Of a stretch of DNA of 39,729 nt, positions 31,043 through 39,729 are shown piece by piece. Numbering within the stretch: the stretch's first letter is position 1; each line of letters opens with the position of its first letter. The position numbers and the translations under genes are program-made. A model generated the notes under the pieces. It made no database searches, had not been told where the DNA came from, and was given only the letters and a program-made list of their open reading frames with translations. Source of the DNA: a virus; IMG/VR virus record IMGVR_UViG_3300025655_006702, positions 1-39,729 of that record. One strand, written 5' to 3'.

Positions 31043-31924
31043 ATGCCACAACAACAAGCAGGGATAACAAAATCAAATAACTCAAGATTGTCTGAGCCGT
31101 CTAGAGTAAGACTAGAGGCAGCAACAAAGGCAAAAAGTGGTGTTGACGCCAACAATAATAGCTATCCAAACCCAACATTAGTTTTACCTTCTGACGGTGA
31201 ACTAATCGGAAAACATCCAAATAAAGCAGGATATATCGTCTTTGGGAATAACGAAAAATATGCGGCTCCAGAATTAAACATAACTGTGGGTGTTGGTGGT
31301 CCGTTTAAAAAAGAGGGCGTAGATTATACCTACCCAAGTCCTTTAGATGCGGCTTCGATTGTTTTATCAGAGAAAACAGACGATACAGGCATTGTATCTC
31401 TCGTAGGAAAACCAAACTCTAGAGCAGCCATTAAAGCCACAGCAGACATGATTAAAATCCATGGTAGGGAAGTGGTTGAAATTGCCGCTGGTGGAACTGA
31501 ATACATTCATGGAACTGGAACAAAGAATCAAGCTAAAACTGGAGCAGTTCACATTGTAGCGGGTAATAGAACTGATGGGCAGTTTAAACTACAACCAATG
31601 GTTAAGGGAGAAAATTTAAAAAACTTTTTAGATGAGCTAACCGAAACAGTTGCTAATATAAATTCAAATCAGCAAAAAATTATTGAAATGATTATAAAAA
31701 TGCAGGCTATATTTACGGCGCTTGGTACTGGGCTTTCAGCAATACCATTTACGGCTGCTGTCGGAGGTCCAATATTATCAGCCATAGCTCCAGATATACC
31801 AAAATCAGTTATAGCCCTTACAAACAATTTGTCAAGTGGACTCAATACAGAGTTCAAAAAGATTAACTACAGTCAGCCCTACTCTCCAAAGAATATTTTA
31901 AGCAGGTACAACAAGGTAAATTAG
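31043..31924 (+). CDS. Putative baseplate spike or hub-associated structural protein
   Basis: This 293-aa protein starts 12 bases after the peptidase protein. Its central part (residues 95-180) has short repeating beta strands with Gly turns, such as S-R-A-A-I-K-A-T-A-D-M-I-K-I-H-G-R-E and V-V-E-I-A-A-G-G, similar to the beta-helix of T4 gp5 or VgrG spikes. Residues 190-260 include a long hydrophobic helix region (N-Q-Q-K-I-I-E-M-I-I-K-M then A-L-G-T-G-L-S-A-I-P). The order M15 protein, spike-like protein, large proteins, gp25, gp6 fits a central tail hub. I cannot assign a T4 equivalent. Confidence 0.6.
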   Translation: MPQQQAGITKSNNSRLSEPSRVRLEAATKAKSGVDANNNSYPNPTLVLPSDGELIGKHPNKAGYIVFGNNEKYAAPELNITVGVGGPFKKEGVDYTYPSPLDAASIVLSEKTDDTGIVSLVGKPNSRAAIKATADMIKIHGREVVEIAAGGTEYIHGTGTKNQAKTGAVHIVAGNRTDGQFKLQPMVKGENLKNFLDELTETVANINSNQQKIIEMIIKMQAIFTALGTGLSAIPFTAAVGGPILSAIAPDIPKSVIALTNNLSSGLNTEFKKINYSQPYSPKNILSRYNKVN

Positions 31925-34900
31925 ATGTCTAATTTTGATAGTAAAATTTATAAAATAGCCAAAGAGTATGTAAGGAGCAGGGCAACAGCAAACCCATCTC
32001 AGCTAAATTCTATTTTTGAGGCTGAAAATCAATTTGAAGCTAAGAAAGAAAATGATTTCGCTTTAGCTTGTTTGCGATTAATTTGTAAGGACACCAGAGC
32101 AGGCATCGACCCAACCAAGAATCCAGATGAGTTCTCTCAAATGGTTAAAGATTTAAAACTAAACGAGTTGGGAGGCATAGATCTTGGATTTGGACAAGGG
32201 ACTTCAAACAATCTTTTTTATAGGTTAGCTATTAAATACTACCCATTAAATCTTAAAGAAGAGTACGACTATAAAGATGAATTTTTAAAAACTGCGTTTG
32301 TAGACTACAATTTTCTTAATACATTGGCTGTAGACCAATTAAATGATACAGAAACTTACGAAGTATTAACAAAACAAGCATTCTTTAAGTGGCATTACAA
32401 AAATTTTATTGAAGATTTAGAATACAACAAGGTTATAAAGACGGCAAATCCCGGTGATGGCTCTTCTAATGGTTGGACATCTTTTAGAGAAAAAGAGGGG
32501 TTTTATGTTTCACCAACCGGCGCCCCATTCAATACTGGAACGCCAACGGTTTGCTGCTTGATAGAAGAGAAAGTAGAAAATGTATTAGATTTAGATGTAG
32601 AAAATTTAGAAAAATACTATCCCAGAGCTTTTAATCCGGTCTTATCTGCCTTCGGAAAGAAAAACTGGGAAAGCTTAAACGCAACAGAAAAGTCTAAACT
32701 TTTAGTTAGTGTTGTAGACCACAGAAAAAATTCATCAGAATATTCTAAATTCTTGTTTAATTTGGTCGATACAAAGCAAAAAATTTATAGATTGTGTTTT
32801 GGGCTTGACTACGCAATACTCAACACTTTAGAAAGCATCAGTCTTCCAAGCAAAAATTATAAAAAATTAAGTCAAATAAAAACTTTTGTAGGACAAGAAC
32901 TTAATGATAAGTCTCCACTAGTAATACAAGCCTTTTCTGCTACAGAGGAACAGGAAACAACAAGACTATTTCTTGATAAAATCAATAAAGCAAGTGATAT
33001 CTTAGAGAAGAAAGATGAGGCGATTCAAAATGGACCAGCTTTATTTTTCGATACAGAAACAAATGAAAATAAGGAAGCTTACAATTTAGTAAAACAAGAT
33101 TTAGAAACTTATGAATTAATTGACGAGACTACATCAACAGAAATATTAAAAGCTCAATATTCACCAAGCGGTATTGATTTTGGTCAATCAATGAGGGGAG
33201 TTTATGGAGAGCTTATATACAACTACTATGTTAAAAATAGAATACAATTTATACAGTTTTTAACTGATATAAAGCCCAAACAGGGTCTTTTAAGACAAGA
33301 CAAAGCGACGGAAGATTTAAAGTTTTATTTTAAATTCAACAAAGGGTATCCAGTATTATTAGCTGTTGGAGCAGAGCAGAAAAACTCTAAAAAGACAGAA
33401 CCCAGTAACGATGTAATAAAAACCCAAAGTAAAAGCAACCCATTTGAATTTTCAGAACTAAAAGATAATCAAGAACAGCCACTCTATATCGATGAAATTG
33501 ATAAAGCATATGCTGTTATAAAGAAAGTTGATTTTACAGATAAAACCGTTGGCTCAGCCTCAAAGTTTACAGGAATAAATGGAGAGTTTTTATTTGTAAC
33601 TGAATTTTTATTAAAGGAAATATTAGCGTCAGAAACTCTTTTAGCTAAAGAAATTCAACCATTAATAGATAAAGATAATTTACAATTCAAAGAAAGTCTT
33701 TATGATGTAATAAGTTATGATGATATGCTTTCTGAGATGTCGGCAACCAACAATTCTTTTGGACCGATATTGCTATCAACCATAAACGGTTTTGTAATTG
33801 GATTAAATTACATACTTTTATCTAATGAAACTGGTGGCTTGTTAGATTTTTCATCAGCCAACTTAGAGCTTGGAACAAGTTTCTTATCGTCAACACAGAC
33901 ATTTAAAGATAGGGATACTTTCATTTTAGATAATGTCGGCAAGTTTTTAGAAACACTACATTATCCAAGGCTACAAATAAAGCCTACAGTCCCAAAGCAA
34001 AAAGCGGCGACTGTAGAAGAGCCTGACGCTGGCTTGGTAAAACCAGCAAATGAGAATGCCCTAACTTCTGCGAAAAAGAAAAAAGAAAAAGTTTATGACT
34101 TAGACAGCTACAATAGCTGGTTAAAAACCGGTGGTAAAAAGATTTTTGTTACGTTAGCTCAAGTAAGTGGAAGTCCGTGTTATGAAGATCTAGCGAGAAT
34201 AGTATCAAATGGAACGGTAGACCAAATTTTTGAATTTCTTTTAACAAAATTTCCATGGGATGAACTACTAGCTAAATCGCTATTAACGAACCTTAGACGT
34301 ATAGCTAATTTAACCCCTGGGGAAACAGGCTTTGCTGATGCTGTTAACGCCTGTTTAAAAGACGGTGGTGTTGATGATTTGTTAAACAGCTTTGCTAGAA
34401 CTCTCGATGTTTTACAGAATTTCGATAAGATAATTAACTCTAACATACCACAGGTTCCAACAATACCAGAATTACCAAATCTTTTTGTCTTAGACTTTCA
34501 AAAAGTGTTCCGAGATGCAGTATTTAACGCTGTTCAAGAAGTAGTTTTAGCTATTTTAGGTCAAATTTTGGGTGTAATGCTTCAAGAAATTCTAGGAGAT
34601 TGTCAGTTAGACGGTGAATTAGATGACTTATTAAACGAAAAATTAAAGGGAAGTAAGGACAAAACAGCCACCGGAGCCAACCAAAGCCCGACAGATTTAG
34701 CTTTACAGTCAAATATTGATGAATTATCAGATTTTGGTACTGACTTAAACAGCGTCTCAGTTGATATTGTAGCGATTTTAAGGGCTAGTAGGCAAGATAG
34801 CTTAGATAACATCTTTAACGGCGTTCTAGACCTATTCCCGAGCCTTAGAATTAAGTTTAAAGCGACTAATTCTGATCCACTAGTGGTGATTGAAAATTAT

Positions 34901-36043
34901 TTGAGCGATTTGACGGCGGAGGTCTTATCAGCTTTACAAACGAAAAACTTACTAAACCGTGTTGCTGGTGAGAGAGAATATTCAAGAGTAAAGATATTTA
35001 CTGAAAATTACAACAACAATGCCCTGAAACCAACATTTTTATCAAACAAAAACATTTCATTGTTGTTTAGATACCTAAGCCAATTTATTGATGAGAATCT
35101 AATCAATCAAGAAATAGTTTCTGCTAACGTAATCATACCAGACCCATGTTATGTCAACTTTGGAAGACTTAGCAACGAGGACATTAATGTGTTACGAAAT
35201 CTGCTGGGCGACGATTTAGCAAATGATTACGCTAGAAACAGCGCAAATATATTTTCAGATCAAATAAACTCTATTTGTAGTAAGTTAGCTAATGGTGTTT
35301 TTAATTTTGCTAACAATTTAGAAAATTTAAACTTGGTTTCTGATAGCTCTAAAAAAGCTTTACAAAAAGCAGTTGATTCATCTTTTGATTATTTGGTGGC
35401 TCTACAGAATAGTACGAGAGCGGGAGCCCTACAGAGAGCTTCTTTTATTAACGATTTCATTAAAGCAGCGTATTTTGGTGAAATAGCTAAAAAACCTGAT
35501 GATTATTATAATGGTCTAGATTTTAAATTAGGATATAAGGCTTTTTCTGAGGACCTGTACAAGCAAATTTTTAATTTGACTTTCGGAGAGGCAGAGTTTC
35601 TACTAAACAAAGACGTAATAAAAAACAATACAACATTCTTTTCAGAACAAATAAACCTCGATCAATCTGGCTTAGGACCAATATACAAAAAATCCGGTGA
35701 AACGCTTCCATTCTATAGCGATGTCTATGAAGACACCAATCTGCTAGAAAGAGATAGATATCAATATAGATTCTTTATAGGACTTTATTATTCAGACGTA
35801 ACCAAATTTGGTTCACAAGTTGTGGCTGATGTAGGGTCAATTGAAGAATTGTTTAAAGGTGAAAATTTAAATAAATTGTCTCAAGTGATTCTTGATATAT
35901 TTAAAAAATCATCTGAACTAAAGAAGAAATATATGGAACAATTTGATGAAGTAATCGCTGAGGGTGGTAAAAACACAAATAAGTTTATTGCTAATTTACA
36001 GAGAATGAAATCAATTATAAACAACGCAACGGAAGGTGAATAA
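31925..36043 (+). CDS. Very large virion structural protein (1372 aa)
   Basis: This is the largest gene in the window, in one open frame. I do not recognise a named family. It is Asn/Lys/Leu-rich with mixed alpha and beta character. A very hydrophobic helix lies near residues 870-892 (V-V-L-A-I-L-G-Q-I-L-G-V-M-L). A charged, low-complexity stretch lies around 700-730 (P-K-Q-K-A-A and K-K-K-K-E-K-V). The C-terminus is helical. It has no enzymatic motif I can see. Placement between the spike-like gene and gp25/gp6 suggests a baseplate or tail component. It starts on the base after the preceding stop and ends abutting the next gene. Confidence 0.75.
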   Translation: MSNFDSKIYKIAKEYVRSRATANPSQLNSIFEAENQFEAKKENDFALACLRLICKDTRAGIDPTKNPDEFSQMVKDLKLNELGGIDLGFGQGTSNNLFYRLAIKYYPLNLKEEYDYKDEFLKTAFVDYNFLNTLAVDQLNDTETYEVLTKQAFFKWHYKNFIEDLEYNKVIKTANPGDGSSNGWTSFREKEGFYVSPTGAPFNTGTPTVCCLIEEKVENVLDLDVENLEKYYPRAFNPVLSAFGKKNWESLNATEKSKLLVSVVDHRKNSSEYSKFLFNLVDTKQKIYRLCFGLDYAILNTLESISLPSKNYKKLSQIKTFVGQELNDKSPLVIQAFSATEEQETTRLFLDKINKASDILEKKDEAIQNGPALFFDTETNENKEAYNLVKQDLETYELIDETTSTEILKAQYSPSGIDFGQSMRGVYGELIYNYYVKNRIQFIQFLTDIKPKQGLLRQDKATEDLKFYFKFNKGYPVLLAVGAEQKNSKKTEPSNDVIKTQSKSNPFEFSELKDNQEQPLYIDEIDKAYAVIKKVDFTDKTVGSASKFTGINGEFLFVTEFLLKEILASETLLAKEIQPLIDKDNLQFKESLYDVISYDDMLSEMSATNNSFGPILLSTINGFVIGLNYILLSNETGGLLDFSSANLELGTSFLSSTQTFKDRDTFILDNVGKFLETLHYPRLQIKPTVPKQKAATVEEPDAGLVKPANENALTSAKKKKEKVYDLDSYNSWLKTGGKKIFVTLAQVSGSPCYEDLARIVSNGTVDQIFEFLLTKFPWDELLAKSLLTNLRRIANLTPGETGFADAVNACLKDGGVDDLLNSFARTLDVLQNFDKIINSNIPQVPTIPELPNLFVLDFQKVFRDAVFNAVQEVVLAILGQILGVMLQEILGDCQLDGELDDLLNEKLKGSKDKTATGANQSPTDLALQSNIDELSDFGTDLNSVSVDIVAILRASRQDSLDNIFNGVLDLFPSLRIKFKATNSDPLVVIENYLSDLTAEVLSALQTKNLLNRVAGEREYSRVKIFTENYNNNALKPTFLSNKNISLLFRYLSQFIDENLINQEIVSANVIIPDPCYVNFGRLSNEDINVLRNLLGDDLANDYARNSANIFSDQINSICSKLANGVFNFANNLENLNLVSDSSKKALQKAVDSSFDYLVALQNSTRAGALQRASFINDFIKAAYFGEIAKKPDDYYNGLDFKLGYKAFSEDLYKQIFNLTFGEAEFLLNKDVIKNNTTFFSEQINLDQSGLGPIYKKSGETLPFYSDVYEDTNLLERDRYQYRFFIGLYYSDVTKFGSQVVADVGSIEELFKGENLNKLSQVILDIFKKSSELKKKYMEQFDEVIAEGGKNTNKFIANLQRMKSIINNATEGE

Positions 36044-37993
36044 ATGCTTGGCTTTGATGCTTATACAAAATCAAACTTTGGAGCAATTTTAGAACAAAGA
36101 ATTAGAATCTTTTTCTCAAAAAGACTTTTAGTTAATTATCCAGTTATTTTACAGATACAATCAAGTAACAATACCGCTGAAATTAATACCCTTATCGATA
36201 CCACTTTCGCTACATTTAAAAAAGAGCTTGAAAACAAAAAGTTGTATTATCACTACTCTGTATCTTCTCTTTTATTAGATAATCCAGACTACGATTTTTT
36301 AACAAACAATGAGCAAGATACCATAGAGTTAGCGAATGAGTCTATATTTAACATCTACTCCCAGATAGTAAAAGACATATTAAACACTTCAAACTCACAG
36401 CAAACTGCTACGCAATCTGAATCGCAGTCTGAAGAGCTATTTTCTTTTTTGGAAGATCAAACTTATCACAGACTTATTCCAAGCTATAGTGATCCTGGCT
36501 TCGCCAACAACGAACTAAAGTCTTTTAAAGAAGACCTTTTAGATTTTCAAAAACCACCCGCTATAGCAACGTTTGATGAAGCAAAACCTGGCGTTAATGA
36601 ATTTAAAGCCCCAGGTTCGCCAGCCATGGCTGGTTTGTCCCTAGAAGAAAAAGAAGAAAATGAGAAATTACGATTCGCTGATAATGGGGTAAATGTTCCC
36701 ATAAGCAGAATACCATCGCCATTTTATATTGAATACTTTTGGAGGCTACAACCAGCGAACAAGCAAACATATTTTACAGAAGGGAGCCAATTTTTCTTAT
36801 TTTTAGCCAATATTGAAAACCAACAATTAGAATTTGGGAAAAAAAGAGGAAATCTTATACAAAATTTTAAAGAGCTTCGTCAAAAGTATTATTATATGGG
36901 CGCAAAAGAAAGAGAGCAGTTTGACGAACCGAACAATGTTCTTTTCGCAGAATATACACTACAACGTGGTGTGAGACTGATGTATAACTTAACTGCGTTT
37001 ATTGATGAGACTAATACACTTTATTATCCAACCATAGGCAGTGAAACTTATAACTTTAGACTTCTTAGACCACAACAATGGACACCATTTCAAGGAATTG
37101 ATAATTATAAAAACGTTCCAATTGGAGACCAACACCCTTTTCCACTACCATTTTTAACGGGAGAAAGTCCAACTGTAACAGGCTTTGATCAAACGCAGGG
37201 AAGCTTTTTACAAAATGCTTATTTAAAAATGGCAAGAACAAAAAGCCCTGGTAAAATGAAAGCAAAAGATCGTAATCGTAATGATCCTGCTGGTATAACA
37301 TTAAAAAACAATTTATATTTTACAAATGATTATGGCGTATCCAGCGGCGGAAAAATTTTTAATATCAATAGAAATTATTACTGGGCTTATAACGAAATTC
37401 AAAATTTATACCCATCAGTAGATTTTTTCAAAATGAGGGCGTCTAAATCTTTAATAAGTTTTGAAATAGAACAAGTTAAAACTGGCGGCGTGACCGTTGC
37501 GGATCTGACCGCTGCGGATCCTGGTTTTATTGGCGATACAACTTATTTTCTTAACCTATATTTTCCAATAATTTTAGCAGAAGAGGTATCGGAAGAGGTT
37601 GTTAAACCATCAATGCCAGTAGCTGATCAAATACCAGCTTTTCAAGAACTAGTAAAAAAGCTTCTGAGTGATAATAAGCAAGTAAAATACTTAAGAAGCG
37701 TAATGGATTACAATAAAACTAGTGAGTTTCTTTCAGTAAAGAAAACAAACACGCCTTCCCCTTTGATTAGTATATTAGAAAAAAATGAAAAGAACTTACA
37801 AGTTATGATGAATTCTGAACCGTCAGCAAAAGAAGCAGAGGCATTTTATAACTCTATACCCGAACCACTTAGAAGTGTTTTGTTCCCAAATGGACCAGTT
37901 TATGAAAAGGCAGTCTTTTTTGATACAGCGGAAACAGAAAATAACTTAGATAATCTATTGTTAAATCTAATTAATTTTGATGAGGAAACATAA
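36044..37993 (+). CDS. Large virion structural protein (649 aa)
   Basis: This protein is not recognised by family. The N-terminal 130 residues are helical and contain aromatic-rich short motifs; a Q/S/E-rich stretch at 120-145 is probably a linker. The middle has F-Y-I-E-Y-F-W-R-L-Q-P-A and several Tyr-rich segments typical of beta-rich tail proteins. A 15-bp tandem duplication at 37492-37521 codes for V-A-D-L-T-A-A-D-P. It directly abuts the 1372-aa gene (TAA then ATG) and joins gp25 as TAATG. It is probably a baseplate component. Confidence 0.7.
   Translation: MLGFDAYTKSNFGAILEQRIRIFFSKRLLVNYPVILQIQSSNNTAEINTLIDTTFATFKKELENKKLYYHYSVSSLLLDNPDYDFLTNNEQDTIELANESIFNIYSQIVKDILNTSNSQQTATQSESQSEELFSFLEDQTYHRLIPSYSDPGFANNELKSFKEDLLDFQKPPAIATFDEAKPGVNEFKAPGSPAMAGLSLEEKEENEKLRFADNGVNVPISRIPSPFYIEYFWRLQPANKQTYFTEGSQFFLFLANIENQQLEFGKKRGNLIQNFKELRQKYYYMGAKEREQFDEPNNVLFAEYTLQRGVRLMYNLTAFIDETNTLYYPTIGSETYNFRLLRPQQWTPFQGIDNYKNVPIGDQHPFPLPFLTGESPTVTGFDQTQGSFLQNAYLKMARTKSPGKMKAKDRNRNDPAGITLKNNLYFTNDYGVSSGGKIFNINRNYYWAYNEIQNLYPSVDFFKMRASKSLISFEIEQVKTGGVTVADLTAADPGFIGDTTYFLNLYFPIILAEEVSEEVVKPSMPVADQIPAFQELVKKLLSDNKQVKYLRSVMDYNKTSEFLSVKKTNTPSPLISILEKNEKNLQVMMNSEPSAKEAEAFYNSIPEPLRSVLFPNGPVYEKAVFFDTAETENNLDNLLLNLINFDEET
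37492..37521 (+). repeat. 15-bp tandem duplication
   Basis: Two adjacent 15-base units (37492-37506 and 37507-37521) differ at two positions. Both read GACCG-Y-TGCGGATC with a final T or C, and each encodes five residues of a T/L-T-A/V-A-D pattern. The units are locally G+C-rich in an AT-rich gene. This looks like a recent slippage duplication in frame, so the gene stays open. Confidence 0.7.
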
Positions 37994-38382
37994 TGGCAAC
38001 AGGTATTTCAGTTAAATTACCCTTGAGAGTGACAGCCGAAGACGGTCCATATGGACTAACAAAAGACTTGGCTTCAACTGTTAAGCAGAATTTTAAAAAC
38101 TTAGTTTTAACAGCCCCCGGAGAGAGAGTAATGGACGCCAACTTTGGTGTTGGAATATATGCGATGTTGTTTGAGAACTACAACTCAGAAGTTCAAATTC
38201 AAATGCGAGAGAGAATAGCGTCACAAGCTAGCGAGTATATGCCATTCATAAAGATAAGAAGTATAAATTTTGACGACTCAGACATCGATTCAAACAAAAT
38301 ATATGTAGCAATAAATTATTATATTGAGCCATTAAATTTTACTGATGAACTAGCCTTAAGCCTCAACGGAGAACAACTTTAA
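37993..38382 (+). CDS. 25: Baseplate wedge protein gp25-like
   Basis: This is a 129-aa protein of the GPW/gp25 family. The landmark is a helix then Q-N-F-K-N-L-V-L-T-A-P-G-E-R-V-M, followed by D-A-N-F-G-V-G-I-Y-A-M-L-F-E-N, which matches the conserved core of T4 gp25 and P2 gpW. gp25 joins gp6 and gp53 in the wedge and helps nucleate the tail sheath. The neighbouring gp6-like gene confirms the context. Junctions on both sides are TAATG. Confidence 0.93.
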   Translation: MATGISVKLPLRVTAEDGPYGLTKDLASTVKQNFKNLVLTAPGERVMDANFGVGIYAMLFENYNSEVQIQMRERIASQASEYMPFIKIRSINFDDSDIDSNKIYVAINYYIEPLNFTDELALSLNGEQL

Positions 38383-39729
38383 TGCCTAACGTAAAACCAC
38401 CAATTAGCTATACCAGTAGAGACTTTAACTCTATTAAACAAGATTTAATAAACTACGCTAAAATTTATTATCCCAACACATATAAAGATTTCAATGAGGC
38501 ATCATTTGGTTCAATGATGATCGACATGATCTCTTATGTTGGAGACATTTTATCTTTCTATGTTGACTATCAGACTAACGAAACACTACTCGACTCAGCC
38601 ATTGAAGAGGGGAGTATTGTAAAGATCGCAAAGCAACTTGGCTATAAATTTAATAGTACTCCAATAGCAACAGGCGAGGCAGCTTTCTATGTTTCTGTAC
38701 CGGCAAATGATAGCAGTTCTGGACCAGACAACGATCTAATTCCAATTCTAAAAGCTGGAACGTTGGTTTCCTCCGACTCAGGAGCTATCTACACTCTAAC
38801 CGAGGACGTTGATTTCGCAAACGCTAATACAGAAATTAAAGTCGCAACAGTAAATGATGATGGTACTCCACTAACTTACGCATTCAAAGCGTATGGGACA
38901 ATTGTTTCAGGAGAGCAGTCACAAGAACAGGTAGATGTTGGAGACTTTGAGAGATTCCTAAAAATCAAACTTGGAGATACAAACGTTAGTAGTATCCTAA
39001 GTGTTATTGACTCTGATGGTAATGAATATTACGAGGTCGATTATCTGTCCCAAAATACTGTATTTAGAGCCATAAGAAATATAGCTGAAAATGATGAGAC
39101 AGTTCCATACGTCTTAAGAAGCATGTATGTCCCAAGAAGATTCGCAGTAGAACATACACTCGACAACGAGACATACCTACAGTTTGGATTTGGTTCAGAG
39201 ACCGAAATTGAAAATAAGTCTTTTCCAGATCCAACATCAGCAGCTTTACAATTAAATGGTAGAGATTACTTTTCAAATAGTAGTTTTGATCCATCACAGA
39301 TTCTAAAAACAGAAAAGTTGGGCATTGTACCAGTAAACACAACTTTAACAATCAACTATAGAAAGAACACCATCGAAGACGTTAATGCCTCTGTAGGGGC
39401 GATTAGTACTGTAGTAAGCCCAAAAACAGAGTTTAGAAAAAGCTCGGTAGCTAATTCAACAGCATTACAGCAGATCTCTGCTTTTGAGGTTGACAATGAA
39501 GAACCAATTGTTGGTAGCGTATCTCTTCCAACAGCAGAAGAAATTAGAGTTAGAGCGATTGATAATTACGCTGCTCAAAACAGAGCAGTTACAAAGCAAG
39601 ATTACATTAGTTTAATTTATCGTATGCCTGCTCAATTTGGTTCAGTTAAAAGAGCAAACATAACGCAAGACACAAATAGCTCAAAAAGAAATTTAAATCT
39701 TTATGTTATCTCTGAGGCTGAAGACGGAT
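38382..39729 (+). CDS. 6: Baseplate wedge protein gp6-like (baseplate J family), partial
   Basis: An open frame from ATG 38382 (TAATG with gp25) runs off the window, covering 449 codons without a stop. The N-terminus P-I-S-Y-T-S-R-D-F-N-S-I-K-Q-D-L matches T4-like gp6, followed by F-G-S-M-M-I-D-M-I-S-Y-V-G-D-I-L and Y-Q-T-N-E-T-L-L-D-S-A. Near the end, A-V-T-K-Q-D-Y-I-S-L-I-Y-R-M-P fits the baseplate J-like core. gp6 forms the inner ring of the baseplate. The C-terminal part lies outside the window; T4 gp6 is about 660 aa. Confidence 0.9.
   Translation, partial: MPNVKPPISYTSRDFNSIKQDLINYAKIYYPNTYKDFNEASFGSMMIDMISYVGDILSFYVDYQTNETLLDSAIEEGSIVKIAKQLGYKFNSTPIATGEAAFYVSVPANDSSSGPDNDLIPILKAGTLVSSDSGAIYTLTEDVDFANANTEIKVATVNDDGTPLTYAFKAYGTIVSGEQSQEQVDVGDFERFLKIKLGDTNVSSILSVIDSDGNEYYEVDYLSQNTVFRAIRNIAENDETVPYVLRSMYVPRRFAVEHTLDNETYLQFGFGSETEIENKSFPDPTSAALQLNGRDYFSNSSFDPSQILKTEKLGIVPVNTTLTINYRKNTIEDVNASVGAISTVVSPKTEFRKSSVANSTALQQISAFEVDNEEPIVGSVSLPTAEEIRVRAIDNYAAQNRAVTKQDYISLIYRMPAQFGSVKRANITQDTNSSKRNLNLYVISEAEDG

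Overview
This window is a contiguous piece of a tailed-phage genome. It is AT-rich and every credible gene is on the + strand, packed end to end with ATGA, TAATG and 8-nt overlaps. The end of the window shows a T4-like myovirus: a gp25-like baseplate wedge gene (37993-38382) is followed directly by a gp6/baseplate-J-like gene (38382 to the edge), and a gp55-like late sigma factor lies at 27805-28506. PurA-, ClpP- and PhoH-like genes alongside these are typical of large aquatic T4-like phages (established knowledge). The host cannot be read from the sequence. The cell-wall peptidase domain and surface-sugar genes suggest a Gram-negative aquatic bacterium, which is inference.

Layout. (1) 1-2478: small unknown proteins, an acidic low-complexity protein, and a probable displayed adhesin or decoration protein with a poly-Gly linker. 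(2) 2491-7710: metabolic and housekeeping accessory genes: a short adenylosuccinate synthetase that keeps the PurA catalytic Asp, a ClpP-like protease with an intact triad, a PIN-PhoH ATPase, an HExxH metalloprotease and a Cas4/RecB-like PD-(D/E)XK nuclease with four candidate Fe-S cysteines. (3) 7707-26768: a 19-kb cassette of 21 co-directional carbohydrate genes. It holds about ten glycosyltransferase domains in nine genes, an RmlB-like dehydratase, a GalE-like epimerase, a radical SAM/SPASM enzyme, a 2-oxoglutarate dioxygenase-like protein, a Gfo/Idh-type oxidoreductase, a deacetylase-like protein, a D-2-hydroxyacid dehydrogenase, three methyltransferase-like proteins, and a NeuB-like synthase with a NeuA-like cytidylyltransferase. 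(4) 26768-28805: small conserved-looking phage genes, a ManC-type cupin, a zinc-ribbon protein, a membrane protein and the late sigma factor. (5) 28805-39729: the tail/baseplate module, starting with a 741-aa protein carrying a C-terminal M15-type zinc peptidase domain and continuing through three large virion proteins to gp25 and gp6.

The most interesting element is region 3. It looks like a phage-borne pathway that makes, decorates, activates and transfers an unusual sugar, plausibly a nonulosonic-acid-like acidic sugar. The product could modify the host surface (superinfection exclusion) or the virion. Two glycosyltransferases at its left end (7707-10243) have base composition like the conserved core genes. 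From 10240 onward the DNA is much more AT-rich, so the cassette may have grown next to resident glycosyltransferases. The only gap longer than 50 bp inside the window (25787-25844) lies within this cassette, before the GalE-like gene. No stretch longer than 300 bases lacks a gene. I saw no tRNA, rRNA, CRISPR array, insertion sequence or integrase.
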